Positions 24,972-34,324 of a DNA stretch of 64,000 nucleotides are shown piece after piece. The translations under genes and the position numbers were made by a program. Within the stretch, counting starts at the first letter, position 1. Each line of letters begins with the position of its first letter. The DNA is from Bog-950 sp046329495 (GTDB lineage Bacteria; Bacteroidota; Bacteroidia; Chitinophagales; LD1), in contig JAXLUO010000013.1 in NCBI GenBank assembly GCA_046329495.1, forward strand, positions 39,883-103,882. Reading direction: 5' to 3'. The notes under the pieces are model-generated. The model saw nothing but the letters and a program-made list of their open reading frames with translations, did no database searches and was not told the DNA's origin.

Positions 24972-27356
24972 ATGAAAAGAAGTTTATCGGTTTTGTTGTT
25001 TGTAGCCGTTGTTAACCTGCTGAATGCCCAGGGCGTATTAAAAGCCCGCGTAACCGAAAGTGGCAGCAGCCGCCCGGTTGAGTTCGCCAACGTAGTATTG
25101 GAAGGCACTACTTTAGGGGCCGTAACCGATTCAGCCGGTAATGCCGAAATAGTAGATATACCCGCAGGCACGTATAACGTTAAGATAAGCAGCATAGGTT
25201 ATCAATCTAAAACCGTATTCGAAATAGAGGTTACCAAGGGCAAACCTGCTGTTGTTAATACCGAAATATCACCCGATACAAAACAGCTCTCCGAAATTGA
25301 AGTAAAGGCCAGCCCCTTTGTGCGAAATGAAGAAAGTCCCCTCAGCGTACGCACCATCGGTACCAACGAAATACAGCGCTACCCCGGCGGCAACCGCGAT
25401 ATTTCGCGCGTTATCCAAGCCTTACCCGGCGTAGGCTTTAGTTCCGGCTTCCGTAACGATATCCTTATCCGCGGTGGTTCTCCCTCCGAAAACCGTTTTT
25501 ACATTGATGGTATCGAAATTCCTAACATTAACCACTTTGCTACCCAAGGGGCAAGTGGCGGTCCAACGGGTCTGATAAATGTTGATTTCATCCGCGAAGT
25601 GAATTTCTATTCTGGCGCCTTCCCTGCCAACCGGGGTAATGCCTTAAGCTCAATTATGGACATCCGCCTGCGCGATGGCCGCGATGACCGCTGGGGTGGC
25701 ACGCTCACTCTTGGCTCCAGCGAGTTTGCCGCCTCCATGGAATCACCCCTCAACAAAAAGAAAACGGCCACCATGCTGGCCAGTGTACGATACAGCTATT
25801 TGCAGTTGTTATTTAAAGCATTGAAGTTGCCTTTTCTGCCAACCTATAGCGATGCGCAGATTAAAATTAAATGGAAGATTACCCCTAAAGACGAATTCAC
25901 CTTCCTCAGCCTATCGGCATACGATATCAACCGCCTCAACAAAAGCGCAAATTCAACCGAAAGTCAACGCTACTTACTGCAGGTATTACCCGAGCAGAAC
26001 CAGTTAACTTACATGGTAGGTGCCAAGTATGCCCACTTCTTCGAGAACAGCACTTTACAGGTTTTCCTGAGCAGGAACATGCTGTTAAACACCTTCAACA
26101 AATGGGCTAACAACGATAAAAGCCTTCCTAAAATTACCGACTACCGAAGCACGGAAGCCGAAAACAAACTGCGCGTAGAATACACCGGCCGCAAAAAGGG
26201 TTTAAAGTATAACGTAGGTATTAACTATGAACTTGCCCGCTACACCAACCGCTCCAGCTTTTATACGGCCGATTTTACAAGCAATGGTTTAACAAAGGTT
26301 GATTTCAGCACTAAATACATGCTGCACAAATACGGTTTCTTTGGCACTATCAGTCAGGATTTAGGCGGCATTGTTGAGTTGTCCTTCGGCTTGCGTATGG
26401 ATGGCAATAACTACAACAAAAACATGGCTGAATTATGGCGCCAGGTATCGCCCCGCTTCTCTGCCTCTGTTAGCATAACCGAAAACCTGAAGATTAACAT
26501 GAACGCCGGCTACTACCACCAATTACCGGCTTACACACTTTTAGGCTTTAAGGATACCCTTGATAACTTCGTAAACAAGGACCGCCTTACTTACATGCGC
26601 AATGTGCATGGTGTGGTAGGTATTGAATATACTACACCTATAAACAGTCGTATTTCGGTAGAGGGTTTCATTAAGCGCTATTACAACGTTCCGTTTATGC
26701 TGGATAACAACATCAGCATTGCCAACCAGGGTGCAGGCTTTGGTGTGGTGGGTAACGGACCTGCCAAATCAACCAGCGAAGGCCGTACGTATGGGGTTGA
26801 GTTTTTATACGAACAAAAATTGTTCAAGGGTTTTTACGGTATACTTTCCTACACCCTGTTCTGGAGCCAGTTTAAGGATGCCAACGATAATTATGTTTCC
26901 AGCACCTGGGATAGCCGCCATATTATCAGCTTAACTGCCGGTAAAAAATTCAAACGCAATTGGGAACTGGGTGCCCGTATGCGTGTGCAGGGCGGCTCGC
27001 CTTATACGCCATACGATTTAGCCGCTTCCAGCAGCATCTATCGTTACAATCCTATCGCCCCGGGCATTCTCGATTATAACAACATCAATTCAGCCCGTGC
27101 CAAATGGTTCCATGCACTGGATATACGTGTTACTAAAAAGTGGTATTTCAAAAAGTGGAGTTTCGAGCTTTACCTCGATCTGCAGAATGCCTACTTAGCC
27201 AAGTCGCCAACGGCTCCTGTATTTGTACCGGTTACAGATCCTGCCACCGGGCAAGTGCAACTGGATCCGTCTGACCCTTCCAAAATTCAATATAAGCTGC
27301 TGGATACCTCAACAGGCACCATAGTGCCAACCCTGGGTTTTGTAATTTATTACTAA
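24972..27356 (+). CDS. TonB-dependent outer membrane receptor
   Basis: From the ATG at 24972 the protein has 794 residues and a signal peptide (MKRSLSVLLFVAVVNLLNAQ). A carboxypeptidase-regulatory-like domain (about 22-105) precedes the plug, which shows VRTIGTNEIQRYPGGNRDIS and the conserved RGGSPSENRFYIDGIEI; the rest is a beta barrel rich in aromatic strand ends. It should import a substrate across the outer membrane using TonB energy. No SusD partner or TonB box is evident, so it is not a typical SusCD sugar system; the substrate is unknown. It stands alone between a terminator and the convergent osmC-like gene, one base away. Confidence 0.93.
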   Translation: MKRSLSVLLFVAVVNLLNAQGVLKARVTESGSSRPVEFANVVLEGTTLGAVTDSAGNAEIVDIPAGTYNVKISSIGYQSKTVFEIEVTKGKPAVVNTEISPDTKQLSEIEVKASPFVRNEESPLSVRTIGTNEIQRYPGGNRDISRVIQALPGVGFSSGFRNDILIRGGSPSENRFYIDGIEIPNINHFATQGASGGPTGLINVDFIREVNFYSGAFPANRGNALSSIMDIRLRDGRDDRWGGTLTLGSSEFAASMESPLNKKKTATMLASVRYSYLQLLFKALKLPFLPTYSDAQIKIKWKITPKDEFTFLSLSAYDINRLNKSANSTESQRYLLQVLPEQNQLTYMVGAKYAHFFENSTLQVFLSRNMLLNTFNKWANNDKSLPKITDYRSTEAENKLRVEYTGRKKGLKYNVGINYELARYTNRSSFYTADFTSNGLTKVDFSTKYMLHKYGFFGTISQDLGGIVELSFGLRMDGNNYNKNMAELWRQVSPRFSASVSITENLKINMNAGYYHQLPAYTLLGFKDTLDNFVNKDRLTYMRNVHGVVGIEYTTPINSRISVEGFIKRYYNVPFMLDNNISIANQGAGFGVVGNGPAKSTSEGRTYGVEFLYEQKLFKGFYGILSYTLFWSQFKDANDNYVSSTWDSRHIISLTAGKKFKRNWELGARMRVQGGSPYTPYDLAASSSIYRYNPIAPGILDYNNINSARAKWFHALDIRVTKKWYFKKWSFELYLDLQNAYLAKSPTAPVFVPVTDPATGQVQLDPSDPSKIQYKLLDTSTGTIVPTLGFVIYY

Positions 27357-27357
27357 G

Positions 27358-27762
27358 CTATAGCCAGTTAAACGTCAGCACCTGCTTTAAATCGGGGTGT
27401 AGGGAATACGAAACCGGACAGGTGTGCGCGGTGTTTTCCAGTATAGCTTTGTCCTTATCGCTATAGTTATTCGCAGGGAAGGTGAGCGTGCAATGCACTT
27501 CTGAAATGCGGCGCGGGTCGCTGGCCATTACTTTCAACACTTCAATGGTAGTGCCTTTCAGGTCAACACCCATGGCACGGGCTTTAATGCCCATTACGGT
27601 CATCATACAACTGCCCAGTGCTGTGGCTACTAAATCGGTAGGGGAGAAGGCCTGCGCCAACCCCTGGTTATCCAGCGGCGCATCGCTTATTATTTCAGTA
27701 CCCGAATACAAGTGGGTCATCCGGCAGCGCAAATCGCCCTCGTAAATAACTTTGGCAGTCAT
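27358..27762 (-). CDS. OsmC/Ohr family peroxiredoxin-like protein
   Basis: The 134-residue protein matches the OsmC/YhfA branch: VIYEGDLRCRMTHLYSG at the N-terminus, AFSPTDLVATALGSCMMTVMG with the first redox cysteine, and ENTAHTCPVSYSLHPDL with the second cysteine. These two cysteines reduce organic hydroperoxides in characterised members. The start is supported by a well-placed promoter upstream on the minus strand. It is a stand-alone gene. Confidence 0.93.
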   Translation of the reverse strand: MTAKVIYEGDLRCRMTHLYSGTEIISDAPLDNQGLAQAFSPTDLVATALGSCMMTVMGIKARAMGVDLKGTTIEVLKVMASDPRRISEVHCTLTFPANNYSDKDKAILENTAHTCPVSYSLHPDLKQVLTFNWL

Positions 27763-27778
27763 ATATTTTTGTTTGCAG

Positions 27779-27786
27779 CAAACCTA
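27779..27786 (-). promoter_or_regulatory. Bacteroidota-type promoter for the OsmC gene
   Basis: On the minus strand TAGGTTTG matches the TAnnTTTG element, with a TTG 21 bases upstream as -33 and a 16-base gap to the start codon. Confidence 0.6.
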
Positions 27787-27894
27787 AATCAAATCTTTGT
27801 CGTTATGCAATAGGCTGTGGGTACCTGCGTTTAGGCTTTGCAGCCCGATTTTCGCCTATTAGCGGAAGTCGCATTAAATGGTTAATATTGAATT

Positions 27895-28656
27895 GTGGCA
27901 GTGCTTAAAAGAACCTGTTTAACGCTTATCCTCGGTTTGTTGCTGTTTACCGCCTTCGGGCAGAAGCAACAAAAAGTGTTCGATCCCCGCGATTTCATGT
28001 ACAAACGTGAAGCCTCCGGCGGTTTGCGCATTTTAACCAGCGGTGTTGGCATGTATCTGGAATATGGTTGGATTAAGGACATCCACAAAACCCGCCTCAT
28101 TCAACTGGAATACCAGTATTTTATCGATTACCGCCAAAAGCGCCAGCACTCCCAAAACCAGGGAGGGCGCGACTTTGCCTTCGGCATGCAAAACCGCTTT
28201 CATGCTATCCGCTTTAGCTATGGTATTAAAAAAGTAATTGCCGATAAGGCTGCCCGCAATGGTGTTTGTGTAAGTTTTAGCGTATTCGGTGGCTTAAGCC
28301 TGGGCCTCGTTAAGCCTTACTACCTTAACCTGCTGCAACCCAACGATGGCGGTATTCAGGTAATTAAGCCCGAGCGTTATTCCGAGGCCAATGCAAGCCG
28401 ATTCTTATCGCTTGATTCCATTGTAGAAGCGGCACCGATCCGCTATGGTTTAAATCAAATTGATCCTGTTCCCGGTTTGCACGGCAAATTCAGTCTTGAT
28501 TTCGACTTTGGTAAAAAAGATGAGTTCGTAAAAGCGCTGGAAGCCGGTGTAATGCTCGATCTTTATTATAAGCGCATTCCCATCATGGTCAACAATTCTA
28601 ACCGGTTCTACAAAATCGGCTTGTATCTCGCCTTCCATTTCGGCAAGCGTTGGTAA
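27895..28656 (+). CDS. Exported protein, probable outer-membrane beta-barrel
   Basis: The 253-residue frame opens with GTG at 27895 (a second GTG at 27901 is equally possible; no ATG fits). A signal peptide is visible (LKRTCLTLILGLLLFTAFGQ). The rest alternates polar and aromatic residues in strand-like runs (IQLEYQYFIDYRQK, HAIRFSYGIKKV, VSFSVFGGLSLGLV) and ends in GLYLAFHFGKRW, which fits a small outer-membrane barrel. I do not recognise a specific family. It is divergent from the osmC-like gene. Confidence 0.75.
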   Translation: MAVLKRTCLTLILGLLLFTAFGQKQQKVFDPRDFMYKREASGGLRILTSGVGMYLEYGWIKDIHKTRLIQLEYQYFIDYRQKRQHSQNQGGRDFAFGMQNRFHAIRFSYGIKKVIADKAARNGVCVSFSVFGGLSLGLVKPYYLNLLQPNDGGIQVIKPERYSEANASRFLSLDSIVEAAPIRYGLNQIDPVPGLHGKFSLDFDFGKKDEFVKALEAGVMLDLYYKRIPIMVNNSNRFYKIGLYLAFHFGKRW

Positions 28657-28748
28657 CCTTTTGGGGTTATTAACAGTCTGTTAAGCAAGGGTTATGATAA
28701 GTTCTTAATTCTCAAACCGATTGTTAAATTAGCTTGTTAACTATTTAC

Positions 28749-31700
28749 ATGAAATCTATCGCACTCCCCCTGAAGTCGGTTGTTCTGGCATTTTGTTGTC
28801 TATTGCTTTTACAACCGGCATTTGCCCAAATTAAAATTAACGAGTACAGCGCTGCCAATAAAAATGTGGCCGCAAATAACGGCGAGTTTTACGATTGGAT
28901 TGAATTATATAATGCAGGTTCCAGTGCTGTAAACGTAGGGGGCTGGTATTTAAGCGATAATATTAATAACCTTATCAAGTGGCAAATACCTGCGGGTTTA
29001 TCTATTAACGCCGGAGCTTTTCGGCTTATCTATTGCTCCGGGCGCAACGGAGTTTTTGGGGGGCAATACAACACCAACTTTAAACTTACGCAATCCGATA
29101 CCTCTGAATATATCATCTTAACTAACTCCGGTGGTGTAATACAGGATTCAACAAAAATCTACCCCAACCAACGAAATCAATCACATGGTCGTTCCACCAA
29201 TGGCGCAGCAACCTGGTCGGTTTTTACAAGCTCTACTCCGGGCACAAGCAATAATGCCCAAACAGCCTATTTAAATTATGTACCTATGGTGCAGTTTAAC
29301 CTGGCCCCCGGCTTTTATTCTGGTACACAATCGGTAACGCTTAGCTGTCCTCAGTCAAATGTAACTATCCGCTATACCACTAACGGCGCTATACCAACTA
29401 CGTCCAGCACGCTTTATAGCGGTCCCATTAGTGTAGCTACAACCAAGTGCATCCGTGCCCGTGCTTTTGATAACGGCACGCAGTATGCCCCCAGCTTTAC
29501 CGAAACCAATACTTACTTTATAAACGAAACACATACGCTGCCTGTAATGGCGTTGGCCAGCGATTCATTTACATACTTGTTTAATAGTACTAAACCAGTT
29601 ATACAGGGTAATATGGAGTACTTCTCCGCAGCCGGTCAATTTGTTTGGGAAATTGAAGGCGACTATAATCCGCACGGTAACGATAGCTGGGCTTATCCGC
29701 AAAAAGGCGTTGATTTTAATGTAGAGGATGAATACGGTAGAGGGGTAGAGATCAATAAGAAAATGTTTTATACCAGTAGCCGTAAAAAGTTTAACTGGTT
29801 AATATTAAAAGCTGCTGCTTCCGATAACTTTCCCGGCAATGCAGGTAGCCATCCGGCAGCACACATTCGCGATGCGTACGATCAAACTTTGGCTGAGAAA
29901 TTTAATCTGAATCTGGATGTGCGGCGTATGGACCATTGCCTGGTGTTTATTAACGGGCAGTACTGGGGCGTATATGAATACCGCGAGCGGGTGGATGCTG
30001 ATTACTTTGATCATTACTACGACCAGCAGGAACAATACGTGGATAACCTGCAATACTGGGGCGGTATGAATGTAAAACTGGGTAGTGATACGGCCTGGAA
30101 CAACCTGTATTACTATGTAACCAGTCATAACATGGCAGTGCCTGCCTATTACCAATATGTGACGGATAGACTGGATATTATGAGCCTTATCGACATGGTG
30201 ATATTAGGGACATATACAGTCAACAGCGATTGGCTGAACTGGAATACAGCCTGGTGGCGCGGTCGAAAAACGCCAAACAATGTAAAATGGAAATATTGGT
30301 TATGGGATACCGATAATATCTTTAACCTGGGCGAAAATTACAGCCAATGGCCTACTACCAATAATACAGCAGACCCCTGCGATATAGAATCCGCCAATGG
30401 TGGCGGGCCCGATTTCAGCGATCCCAGCATTGGTCCGGCAATGGGGCACATTGTGATTTTTAATGCCTTGCGCCAGAACCAAATCTTCAATCAGATTTAT
30501 ATTAACCGCTACGCCGATTTAATTAATACCGCCTTTAACTGCACCAACATGCTCAATCACCTTGATACGATGATTGCGCGCATACAGCCCGAAATGCAAC
30601 GCCAGTGCACACGCTGGAGTGGTAATTATAATCAGTGGGTGCAGAACGTGCAGTTTTTGCGGAATCAGATAAGCGGACGTTGTAATACCATTAGTGGTGG
30701 TATTACCAATTGCTATAATGTAACCGGCCCTTATCCGGTAAAGGTAAATGTATATCCTGCCTGTGCCGGTAAGGTAAAAGTTAACTCGCTTATACCCGAT
30801 GAATATCCTTTTAGCGGTACGTATTATGGCGGCGTAAACCAAAGTTTAAAAGCCTACCCCGCAAGCGGTTGGCAGTTCGATCACTGGCAAATGGTGCATA
30901 CGGCCAACCCTAATACCACAACCGATAGTATCTGGTTCGATTTGGGAACCACGGGCGATTCTATAGTGGCCGTGTTTACACAGGTAAATCCGCAGCCGGG
31001 TATATTGTATGTAAACATCAAAGGCCAAAATCCTGGTACGGTAACTATTAATGGCAGTCCGGTAGCCGATAACAGTCCTTATGTGTATACATTAGGAACG
31101 CAGTTGAATGTGCAGGCCACGCCTGTGCCCGGTTGTACTTTTTATAAGTGGGAAGCTAACCACAGCTTGGTGTATCCGAATGATACAGCCGAAAGCGGTT
31201 ACTTCTGCTTCCGCGAAGCCGATACCCTTAAAGTTATTTTCGATGATTGTTCGGTAGTGCCCGATTCGTTGACGGTGCTGGTACAGCAACCGGGTTTTGG
31301 TACTGTTACCATCAATAGCTTGCTAGTGCCTACGCCCATAACCGTGCCAATGAACGCCGGTACCTTACTAAACATTGTAGCCACGCCAACAACCAACTAT
31401 ACCTTTAGCCATTGGCAAATTGCACATCATACCATTGCACCTAACAGTAATGCCGCAACAGCAAGCTTTACATTCCAGCAACGCGATACGCTGATAGCCA
31501 TTTTCCTACCGCCCGATACCATGAACTTAACAGTAATGGTCAATCCTGCAGGCGGCGGTAATGTATCGGTAAACGGTACTACGCCTGCATCGTATCCTAC
31601 CGTTATGAAGTTTGTGAACGGTACGCCGCTTACAGCCGTAGCAACCGCAGCGGGTGGTTATAGCTTTACCAACTGGAGCATTTTGCACCATACCCTTGCA

Positions 31701-33704
31701 CCTAATAACAGCGCCGCAACCGTAAACTTTACCATAACGCAGCACGATACACTGGTAGCTAACTTTACGGTTAATCCTAATCCGCCCGATACGTTTAATC
31801 TTACTGTATTGGTAAATCCGTTGGCAGGTGGTAATGTATCGGTTAACGGCACTACACCTCCGGCTTATCCTGCTGTATTGAAATATGTGGATGGCACGCT
31901 TATCAATTTGCAGGCTACTGCTAATGGTGGCTATACATTTGCCAATTATACCTTACTACACCATACACTGAGCCCTAATAATACAACGGCCAACGCCAAC
32001 TTTATCATTACCCAAAACGATACGCTGCTGGCAACCTTTACACTTAACCCGCCCGATACGTTTGACCTTACCGTAATGGTTAACCCGCTGGGTGGCGGTA
32101 ATGTATCCTTAAACGGTACTACACCTCCGGCTTACCCTGCTGTGTTAAAATATGTGGATGGCACTTTAATTAACCTGCAGGCTGTGGCCAATGGTGGTTT
32201 TACCTTTACCAACTGGACCATCCTGCATCATACACTTAATCCTAATAACACTTCGGCTAACGCAAGTTTCACCATCACACAAAACGATACACTGCTCGCT
32301 ACCTTTACTGCTAACCCGCAGCCCGATACGTTTGATTTAACGGTGATGGTTACACCTATAGGTGGTGGTAATGTTTCGGTAAACAGTGTAACTCCTCCGG
32401 CTTACCCAACTGTAATGAAGTTTGTAGATGGTACCCTGGTGAATGTGGCAGCCACGGCAAATGGTGGTTATACCTTTACCAACTGGACCCTACTGCACCA
32501 CGCGTTAGCGCCAAACAATACCACCGCCAACGCAAGTTTTGTTATTACCCAGAACGATACTTTGCTGGCTACCTTTACAGCTAATCCAAATCCGCCTGAT
32601 ACATTTAAATTAACGGTATTGGTAAACCCTGCCGGTGGCGGCAATGTAAGCATCAACGGCACGGCGCTTTCTACTTATCCATCAGTGCTGCAATTGGTGG
32701 ATGGTACGCTTGTAAGTGCAAGCGAAACACCAAACGGCGGCTTTGCCTTTAGTAACTGGACATTGCTACATCATACCTTATCACCAAACAACGGCAGTGT
32801 CAACGCCTCCTTTACTATTCATCAGGACGATACACTGGTTGCCAACTACAACGTAGTTGTGCCGGTGCGCACACTGGTACTGCAAACCGTTCCGGCTAAC
32901 TCGGGCATTATGGTAGTTAACGGAACTACCTATACCAGCTTCCCTACCTCTCTTTCCATAAATGATGGTACCGCTGTATCGGCTTCGCAAACACCTAATA
33001 GCGGTTTCCTGTTCACTAACTGGAATTTGGTTGCCGGCACCTTAAACCCGAATAACACTGCCAACCCGGTAAACTTTACCGTTACGCAAAACGATACGCT
33101 GTATGCTTATTATAGCATTGCTCCGCCTGATACATACGCCATCGTGGTAAATGTGATGCCTAATATTTTTGCAGGCGATGTAACCGTAGCAGGCGTAACG
33201 CCGGTAAATCATCAATACCCTGCTGTGTTCTATTTCCCTAAAGGCACCAATGTCGATTTCAGTGCTACGGGCTTAAATAACTACACCTTTAGTCATTACC
33301 AGTTCCTGCATCATGGTCCGGTGCCAAACAGCAGTGCTCCGGTAGTGTTTATAAATGTACAACATCCCGATACAGTAACAGCCTACTTTAATGAAGGTAA
33401 GGACCCTATTGATTCGGTAGTGCAGGTTTTAATTCCTTCGGGTTTTAGCCCCGATGGCGATGGTGTTAACGATGAATTCCGCGTATTCTTACGACCTGAC
33501 GGACACATGTTCACTGAATACAGCATGCAGATATACAATCGCTGGGGTCAGCGCGTGTTCGAATCGAACCTGCAAAGCCACGGCTGGTCGGGCTACTTCG
33601 GCACTCAAAAATGCGATATCGGCGTTTATAGCTATATGCTTGTAGGCAAGCTTGAAACTGGAGAGGAGATCCTTAAAAAAGGAACTGTAACGTTGATACG
33701 ATAA
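28749..33704 (+). CDS. Giant secreted CotH-kinase protein with lamin-tail domain, InlB-like repeats and T9SS type B domain
   Basis: The protein has 1651 residues from the ATG at 28749 and a signal peptide (residues 1-27). In order: a lamin-tail domain (IKINEYSAANKNV ... YDWIELYNAGS, about 28-145); a chitobiase-C-like module (VTIRYTTNGAIPTTSSTLY, about 190-260); a CotH kinase-like domain (about 265-640) with HIRDAYDQTLAEKFNL, GVYEYRERVDADYFDHYYD near residue 408 and WLWDTDNIFNLGE near residue 518; ten divergent InlB-type beta repeats of about 85-92 residues; and a gliding-motility-associated C-terminal domain (FSPDGDGVNDEF). CotH domains phosphorylate proteins in spore formers and eukaryotes; activity here is inferred. 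A terminator follows. Confidence 0.88.
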   Translation: MKSIALPLKSVVLAFCCLLLLQPAFAQIKINEYSAANKNVAANNGEFYDWIELYNAGSSAVNVGGWYLSDNINNLIKWQIPAGLSINAGAFRLIYCSGRNGVFGGQYNTNFKLTQSDTSEYIILTNSGGVIQDSTKIYPNQRNQSHGRSTNGAATWSVFTSSTPGTSNNAQTAYLNYVPMVQFNLAPGFYSGTQSVTLSCPQSNVTIRYTTNGAIPTTSSTLYSGPISVATTKCIRARAFDNGTQYAPSFTETNTYFINETHTLPVMALASDSFTYLFNSTKPVIQGNMEYFSAAGQFVWEIEGDYNPHGNDSWAYPQKGVDFNVEDEYGRGVEINKKMFYTSSRKKFNWLILKAAASDNFPGNAGSHPAAHIRDAYDQTLAEKFNLNLDVRRMDHCLVFINGQYWGVYEYRERVDADYFDHYYDQQEQYVDNLQYWGGMNVKLGSDTAWNNLYYYVTSHNMAVPAYYQYVTDRLDIMSLIDMVILGTYTVNSDWLNWNTAWWRGRKTPNNVKWKYWLWDTDNIFNLGENYSQWPTTNNTADPCDIESANGGGPDFSDPSIGPAMGHIVIFNALRQNQIFNQIYINRYADLINTAFNCTNMLNHLDTMIARIQPEMQRQCTRWSGNYNQWVQNVQFLRNQISGRCNTISGGITNCYNVTGPYPVKVNVYPACAGKVKVNSLIPDEYPFSGTYYGGVNQSLKAYPASGWQFDHWQMVHTANPNTTTDSIWFDLGTTGDSIVAVFTQVNPQPGILYVNIKGQNPGTVTINGSPVADNSPYVYTLGTQLNVQATPVPGCTFYKWEANHSLVYPNDTAESGYFCFREADTLKVIFDDCSVVPDSLTVLVQQPGFGTVTINSLLVPTPITVPMNAGTLLNIVATPTTNYTFSHWQIAHHTIAPNSNAATASFTFQQRDTLIAIFLPPDTMNLTVMVNPAGGGNVSVNGTTPASYPTVMKFVNGTPLTAVATAAGGYSFTNWSILHHTLAPNNSAATVNFTITQHDTLVANFTVNPNPPDTFNLTVLVNPLAGGNVSVNGTTPPAYPAVLKYVDGTLINLQATANGGYTFANYTLLHHTLSPNNTTANANFIITQNDTLLATFTLNPPDTFDLTVMVNPLGGGNVSLNGTTPPAYPAVLKYVDGTLINLQAVANGGFTFTNWTILHHTLNPNNTSANASFTITQNDTLLATFTANPQPDTFDLTVMVTPIGGGNVSVNSVTPPAYPTVMKFVDGTLVNVAATANGGYTFTNWTLLHHALAPNNTTANASFVITQNDTLLATFTANPNPPDTFKLTVLVNPAGGGNVSINGTALSTYPSVLQLVDGTLVSASETPNGGFAFSNWTLLHHTLSPNNGSVNASFTIHQDDTLVANYNVVVPVRTLVLQTVPANSGIMVVNGTTYTSFPTSLSINDGTAVSASQTPNSGFLFTNWNLVAGTLNPNNTANPVNFTVTQNDTLYAYYSIAPPDTYAIVVNVMPNIFAGDVTVAGVTPVNHQYPAVFYFPKGTNVDFSATGLNNYTFSHYQFLHHGPVPNSSAPVVFINVQHPDTVTAYFNEGKDPIDSVVQVLIPSGFSPDGDGVNDEFRVFLRPDGHMFTEYSMQIYNRWGQRVFESNLQSHGWSGYFGTQKCDIGVYSYMLVGKLETGEEILKKGTVTLIR
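31514..32866 (+). repeat. Tandem DNA repeats (about 270 bp units) within the CotH gene
   Basis: Five consecutive coding units starting near 31514, 31788, 32054, 32326 and 32598 encode InlB-like modules with strong DNA-level similarity, for example the shared stretch coding for TPPAYPAVLKYVDGTL in the second and third units. Outer units on both sides are more diverged. This pattern suggests recent internal duplication or homogenisation of the central units. Confidence 0.8.
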
Positions 33705-33725
33705 ACAGCTACTAACGATATTCTT

Positions 33726-33755
33726 AAAGGCAGGACTTGTTCCTGCCTTTTTTAT
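33726..33755 (+). terminator. Rho-independent terminator after the CotH gene
   Basis: A perfect 10-base-pair stem (AAAGGCAGGA with TCCTGCCTTT) around a 5-base loop is followed by a T run, about 22 bases after the stop codon. Confidence 0.92.
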
Positions 33756-33810
33756 TTCCGTTGAGATAAAATTAAATCAGATGCTGCTACTTAATTTTTT
33801 GGGCTTCATC

Positions 33811-33840
33811 TTTGTCATCCCGACGTAGGAGGGATCTTCA
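33811..33840. repeat. Possible copy of a dispersed CATCCCGACG...GGGATC repeat
   Basis: The palindromic core ATCCC/GGGAT with GACGTAGGA between resembles a short interspersed repeat I recall from many Bacteroidota genomes. Only one partial copy is present here, so the assignment rests on memory of the motif and cannot be tested within the window. Confidence 0.4.
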
Positions 33841-34113
33841 TTTGTAAATAGGCGCTACTCTATGATTAAAATGCTTCCTGAGTCGGCATCATATACCTAA
33901 AAGGTATTTGGAAGTTTCAGCATCTGTTCACAGGCTAAGCCAATCGGTCTTTTAAAACCAAAAATCAACATTCATCATAATTATCATGATAAATCTGCGT
34001 TCTATTAAAAAAAATAGAATTAAAATTGAAAAATAAATACCTTTATTGTATCTTTATCTTATGAAGACACTAATCATACCTACAGCCACGCCCTCCTCCG
34101 CCATTCTGTCAAA

Positions 34114-34169
34114 TGATAGGGTTGATAAGGCCTATGTGTTTGCCAATCTATTCCTATCAAACCCTATCA
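34114..34169. repeat. Inverted repeat with TGATAGGGTT arms
   Basis: TGATAGGGTTGATA at 34114-34127 is matched by TATCAAACCCTATCA at 34155-34169 as reverse complement with one bulged base, leaving a 27-base loop. It shares the TGATAGG core with the hairpin at 34239-34265. Confidence 0.6.
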
Positions 34170-34238
34170 TACCTGTTAAACCGCAAATCTTTAACCTGTT
34201 GAAAATGAACCAACGCTCAATTTGGGGTGATAGGCCAA

Positions 34239-34265
34239 TGATAGGTGCCGTTTTGACACCTATCA
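34239..34265. repeat. Perfect hairpin TGATAGGTG...CACCTATCA
   Basis: A 9-base-pair perfect stem with a 9-base loop (CCGTTTTGA) lies 60 bases before the amidohydrolase start. It has no T tail, so it is not a terminator. Together with the repeat at 34114 it gives several TGATAGG heptamers in both orientations within 150 bases. Confidence 0.6.
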
Positions 34266-34324
34266 ACTTTGTTAAAAGTTTCATGCGTTTACAATTCCCG
34301 GTTTTTTCTTCTTTTCGCCCTGTT

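Larger units (their letters stand above)
33756..34324. other. Long intergenic region with repeat-like elements
   Basis: There is no credible gene in these 569 bases. They contain a CATCCCGACGTAGGAGGGATC element (33816-33836), an A-rich hairpin near 34010 (TTCTATT/AATAGAA), and a cluster of TGATAGG/CCTATCA inverted repeats at 34114-34265. A frame open from 34046 into the amidohydrolase gene exists, but the codons before the lipoprotein signal look non-coding. The promoter of the amidohydrolase gene should be in this interval. Confidence 0.6.

Noticed and set aside
31514..32866. CRISPR-like regular repeats
   Set aside because: The units are about 270 bp, wholly in frame and encode InlB-like modules with no unique spacers.
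34046..34324. N-terminal extension of the amidohydrolase from a TTG or the ATG at 34061
   Set aside because: The extension sits ahead of a complete lipoprotein signal peptide starting at 34325 and is made of inverted-repeat DNA; it does not read like protein.
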